The position numbers and the translations under genes are program-made. Under the pieces are notes generated by a model. It saw only the letters and a program-made list of their open reading frames with translations. It ran no database searches and was not told the DNA's origin. Positions 61,585 to 64,000 of a DNA stretch of 64,000 nt are shown in pieces. The stretch is from RPQJ01 sp963744735 (GTDB taxonomy: Bacteria > Pseudomonadota > Gammaproteobacteria > Steroidobacterales > Steroidobacteraceae), in the NCBI GenBank assembly GCA_963744735.1, contig CAVUVH010000020.1, forward strand, positions 124,001 through 188,000. The letters run 5' to 3'. Position 1 is the stretch's first letter. Each line of letters begins with the position of its first letter.

Positions 61585-63147
61585 ATGGAAAAAAATACGG
61601 GGTTCATGACCAGGACCGCGCTGATCGTCGCGCTCGGCGGCTTCCTGATGGGTTTCGACGCATCCGTGATATCGGGCGTGGTCGGCTTCATCCAGGGTGA
61701 GTTCGACCTCACGCCGATCGAACTGGGCTGGTGCGTCTCCTCGCTGGCGTTGACGGCGACGATCGGCATGATGTTCTCCGGGCCGCTGAGCGACCGCATC
61801 GGTCGCCGGCCGGTACTGAAGATCGCGGCATTGCTGTTCGCCGTGTCCGCGATCGCGTCTGCCGTCGCCCCCGGGTTCATCACGCTCGTGATCGCGCGCA
61901 TGATCGGCGGCTTCGGCGTCGGCGCGGCGCTGGTCATCGCGCCCATGTACATCGCCGAGATGGCCCCCCCGGCCTCGCGCGGCCGCCTGGTCTCATTCAA
62001 CCAGCTGAACATCGTCGTCGGCATCTCGGCGGCCTTCTTCAGCAACTACCTCATCCTGACGCTCGGCGAATCGCCGGCCGCGTGGGCCGCGGCGCTGCGC
62101 CTCGACGACTGGAACTGGCGCTGGATGCTCGGCATCGAGACGCTGCCTGCCATCCTGTATTACCTCGCGCTGCTGTTCGTGCCCGAGAGCCCGCGCTGGC
62201 TCGCCATGCAGGGTCGCGAGGACGAGGCGCGCGAGGTCCTGAGCCGCGTCAGCGACGCCACCCAGGCAGAGCGCGACCTGCAGGAGGTCAAGGACAGCAT
62301 CGAGGCGGAGGCAGGACTCGGGCAGGTTTCCTGGCGTGCCCTGGGCCATCCGTCGCTGCGGCTGGTCATGACCATCGGCATCTCCGTCGGGATACTGCAG
62401 CAGATCACCGGGATCAACTCGGTCTTCTTCTACGCGCCAATGATCTTCGAGCAGTCCGGCATCGGGACCAACGCGGCCTTCATGCAGGCGGTCCTCGTCG
62501 GGCTGGTCAACGTGGTCTTCACCGTGGTTGCGATGTCGCTCATAGACCGCGTCGGGCGAAGGCCGCTGCTCGGGTTCGGCCTGTCCGGAATCGCGGTCAG
62601 CATGCTGCTGCTCGCGTACGGATTCGGGTCTGCAACCTATGCGTTCGACCGGGAGGCGATCGCGGGGCTGCCGGCGGACATTGACCGCCAGCAGCTCTCT
62701 GCCCTGGTGGACCGGACTTACTACAGCGACACGGAATTCCGCGAGGCCGTCTCCGCTGCGGTCGGCGGTGATGTCTACCGGAAGTTCGAATCACAGCTCG
62801 TCAGCAGCGCCATCACGATGAAGCCGACGCTCATCCTCTTCGCAATACTGGGTTTCGTCGCGAGCTTCGCTGTTTCCATCGGGCCGGTGATGTGGGTCCT
62901 GTTTTCCGAGCTGTTTCCCAACCGGGTCCGCGGCCTGGCAATATCCTTCGCCGGCCTGGTCAACTCCACGGTGGCATTCGTGGTGACCCTCGTTTTCCCG
63001 TGGCAGCTCGCGACACTGGGAAACTCCGCCACGTTCCTGATCTACGGCCTGTTTGCGTTGCTCGGATTGATTTTCATCATGCGTATCCTGCCGGAAACAA
63101 AGGGCCGTTCGCTCGAGGAACTCGAGGCGGTGCTCGTCAAGGGCTGA
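61585..63147 (+). CDS. Sugar porter family MFS transporter with an extra-membrane insertion
   Basis: A 520-aa monosaccharide transporter. The family marks are present: SDRIGRRPVLK, PMYIAEMAPPASRGRLVSFNQL, FVPESPRWLA, GILQQITGINSVFFYAP, and PETKGRSLEELEA at the end. Between helices 9 and 10 there is an insertion of about 65 residues (around residues 345-410, rich in acidic residues), which is unusual for a bacterial XylE-like protein but seen in some Xanthomonadales homologues. It probably carries a glucose-like sugar released by the downstream GH17 enzyme. Confidence 0.93.
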   Translation: MEKNTGFMTRTALIVALGGFLMGFDASVISGVVGFIQGEFDLTPIELGWCVSSLALTATIGMMFSGPLSDRIGRRPVLKIAALLFAVSAIASAVAPGFITLVIARMIGGFGVGAALVIAPMYIAEMAPPASRGRLVSFNQLNIVVGISAAFFSNYLILTLGESPAAWAAALRLDDWNWRWMLGIETLPAILYYLALLFVPESPRWLAMQGREDEAREVLSRVSDATQAERDLQEVKDSIEAEAGLGQVSWRALGHPSLRLVMTIGISVGILQQITGINSVFFYAPMIFEQSGIGTNAAFMQAVLVGLVNVVFTVVAMSLIDRVGRRPLLGFGLSGIAVSMLLLAYGFGSATYAFDREAIAGLPADIDRQQLSALVDRTYYSDTEFREAVSAAVGGDVYRKFESQLVSSAITMKPTLILFAILGFVASFAVSIGPVMWVLFSELFPNRVRGLAISFAGLVNSTVAFVVTLVFPWQLATLGNSATFLIYGLFALLGLIFIMRILPETKGRSLEELEAVLVKG

Positions 63148-63189
63148 CATGGGAATTCACCCATGCCTCGTCCTGCCTGCGGAGAAGCG

Positions 63190-64000
63190 ATGATTTTCGC
63201 CCGGCTCGTTGCGCTTGCTGTTCTCGTCGCCGGCGCCGGTTGTGGCCTGGCGACGGAGACGACCATGCCGGCCGCGAGCGCTTCCAAGGGGCAGGCCACC
63301 GGCGCGCTGCTGGCCGGAGAGTCGATGGCCGTCAGCTATTCTGGATTTCGCGCGGGCCAGTATCCGGACCGGGGCAGCGGCGCCGTGAATCCGAGCGCCG
63401 ACGAGATTCTCGAGGATCTCGAGATCCTGGCGCGGCACGGCTTCCGCCTGATTCGCCTGTATGACTCCGGCGACAACACGCGCGCCACGCTCGAGCTGAT
63501 CCAGGAGCACGACCTGCCGCTGAAGGTATTGCTCGGGGTCTGGCTCGACGCCGAGTCGAGCAATCACGAAGGCTGCCCCTGGCTCGAGGAGCCGATTCCC
63601 GCTGCTAAGCTTGCGTCCAACGCCGTCAGGAACGACGCCGAGGTCGAGCGCGGAATCGAGCTCGCGCAGCGGTTCCGCGACATCGTGGTTGCCGTCAACG
63701 TCGGCAACGAGGCGCTGGTCGAATGGACCGACCACGAAGTACCGCTCGACAGGGTCATCACGTACGTGCGCCGTGTGCGGGCAGGCATCGACCAGCCCGT
63801 GACGGTGGCCGAGAACTATCTCTGGTGGGCTCGGAGTGGCGCGCCGCTGGCGGCGGAGGTCGACTTCCTGGGCGTGCACACCTACCCGGTCTGGGAGGGC
63901 AAGACCATCGACGAGGCATTGGGCTACACGGTTGAAAACATAGAGTCCGTGCGTGCCGCATTGCCCGGCCGGCCGATCGCGGTGCTCGAGGCCGGGTGGC
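63190..64000 (+). CDS. GH17-like beta-1,3-glucanase lipoprotein (3' partial)
   Basis: The ATG at 63190 follows GGAGAAGC and starts a lipoprotein (lipobox AGAGC). The mature part is a TIM barrel resembling family GH17 exo-beta-1,3-glucanases: ISYSGF-like VSYSGFRAGQYPD, GFRLIRLYD, the acid/base Glu174 in VNVGNEALVEW, and the likely nucleophile Glu267 in VLEAGW just before the edge. The window stops the gene at codon 270. Its place 42 bases after the sugar porter gene supports an operon for beta-glucan (laminarin) use. Family call is good, substrate inferred. Confidence 0.8.
   Translation, partial: MIFARLVALAVLVAGAGCGLATETTMPAASASKGQATGALLAGESMAVSYSGFRAGQYPDRGSGAVNPSADEILEDLEILARHGFRLIRLYDSGDNTRATLELIQEHDLPLKVLLGVWLDAESSNHEGCPWLEEPIPAAKLASNAVRNDAEVERGIELAQRFRDIVVAVNVGNEALVEWTDHEVPLDRVITYVRRVRAGIDQPVTVAENYLWWARSGAPLAAEVDFLGVHTYPVWEGKTIDEALGYTVENIESVRAALPGRPIAVLEAGW

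Overview
This is a GC-rich (roughly 65-70 % by eye) chromosomal window from a gammaproteobacterium, most plausibly in the Xanthomonadales/Steroidobacterales/Nevskiales neighbourhood. The basis is the mix of ttcA, a PhaR/phasin pair, an alanine dehydrogenase with a divergent Lrp regulator, a DUF3683 oxidoreductase, a large TonB-dependent receptor, glycogen genes and REP-like palindromes. I cannot fix the genus. I see no rRNA, tRNA, CRISPR array, phage or insertion sequence. About 49 genes are recognisable. Around a dozen of them are split by single-base frameshifts although protein similarity runs through the break, so the sequence itself probably carries many indel errors (it may be a draft or metagenome assembly).

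Layout. 0.2-5.3 kb: three peptidases (M48 lipoprotein, S9 oligopeptidase B, M3 oligopeptidase). 5.4-10.7 kb: a small membrane protein, DUF1840, a cyclophilin, then lipid genes (acyl-CoA ligase, enoyl-CoA hydratase, short-chain dehydrogenase). 10.8-14.1 kb: alanine dehydrogenase with its Lrp-type regulator, pterin dehydratase, and a retropepsin-like protease. 14.1-17.5 kb: a TonB-dependent receptor and its long 5' region. 17.5-20.1 kb: DUF192 protein, lipoprotein, and a PadR/HAAS-sensor membrane pair. 20.2-23.6 kb: glgC and glgA converging on an LEA14-like lipoprotein. 23.7-26.2 kb: Ada-like protein and a polyhydroxyalkanoate (PHA) group (phaR, phasin, MaoC hydratase) with repeated PhaR-like palindromes. 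26.3-33.3 kb: cysteine synthase, an RND efflux pair, and an M32 carboxypeptidase with an altered zinc motif. 33.3-38.6 kb: a BarA-like hybrid kinase followed by a REC-PAS-GGDEF-EAL protein. 38.7-41.5 kb: ttcA and an amino-acid permease converging on a nested palindrome.

41.6-45.1 kb is the most unusual part. It is a tightly coupled three-gene operon with 4-bp start/stop overlaps: a protein phosphatase fused to an ADP-ribosylglycohydrolase-fold domain whose metal-binding motifs are lost, an HETGH metallopeptidase, and a D-Ala-D-Ala-ligase-like ATP-grasp enzyme. It is closed by an inverted repeat of AGGGGNT heptamers. I regard it as the best candidate for an undescribed system.

45.2-52.6 kb: DksA-like protein, peptide deformylase, a Cys-rich protein, an M49-like peptidase with pirin, and several small envelope proteins. 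52.7-60 kb: glycerophosphodiesterase, the giant DUF3683 FAD/FeS oxidoreductase, and a cation:proton antiporter. 60-64 kb: a sugar-uptake locus. Two sugar transporters diverge from a perfect LacI-type operator and lead into a GH17-like beta-glucanase lipoprotein cut by the window edge, which suggests uptake of laminarin or similar beta-1,3-glucan.
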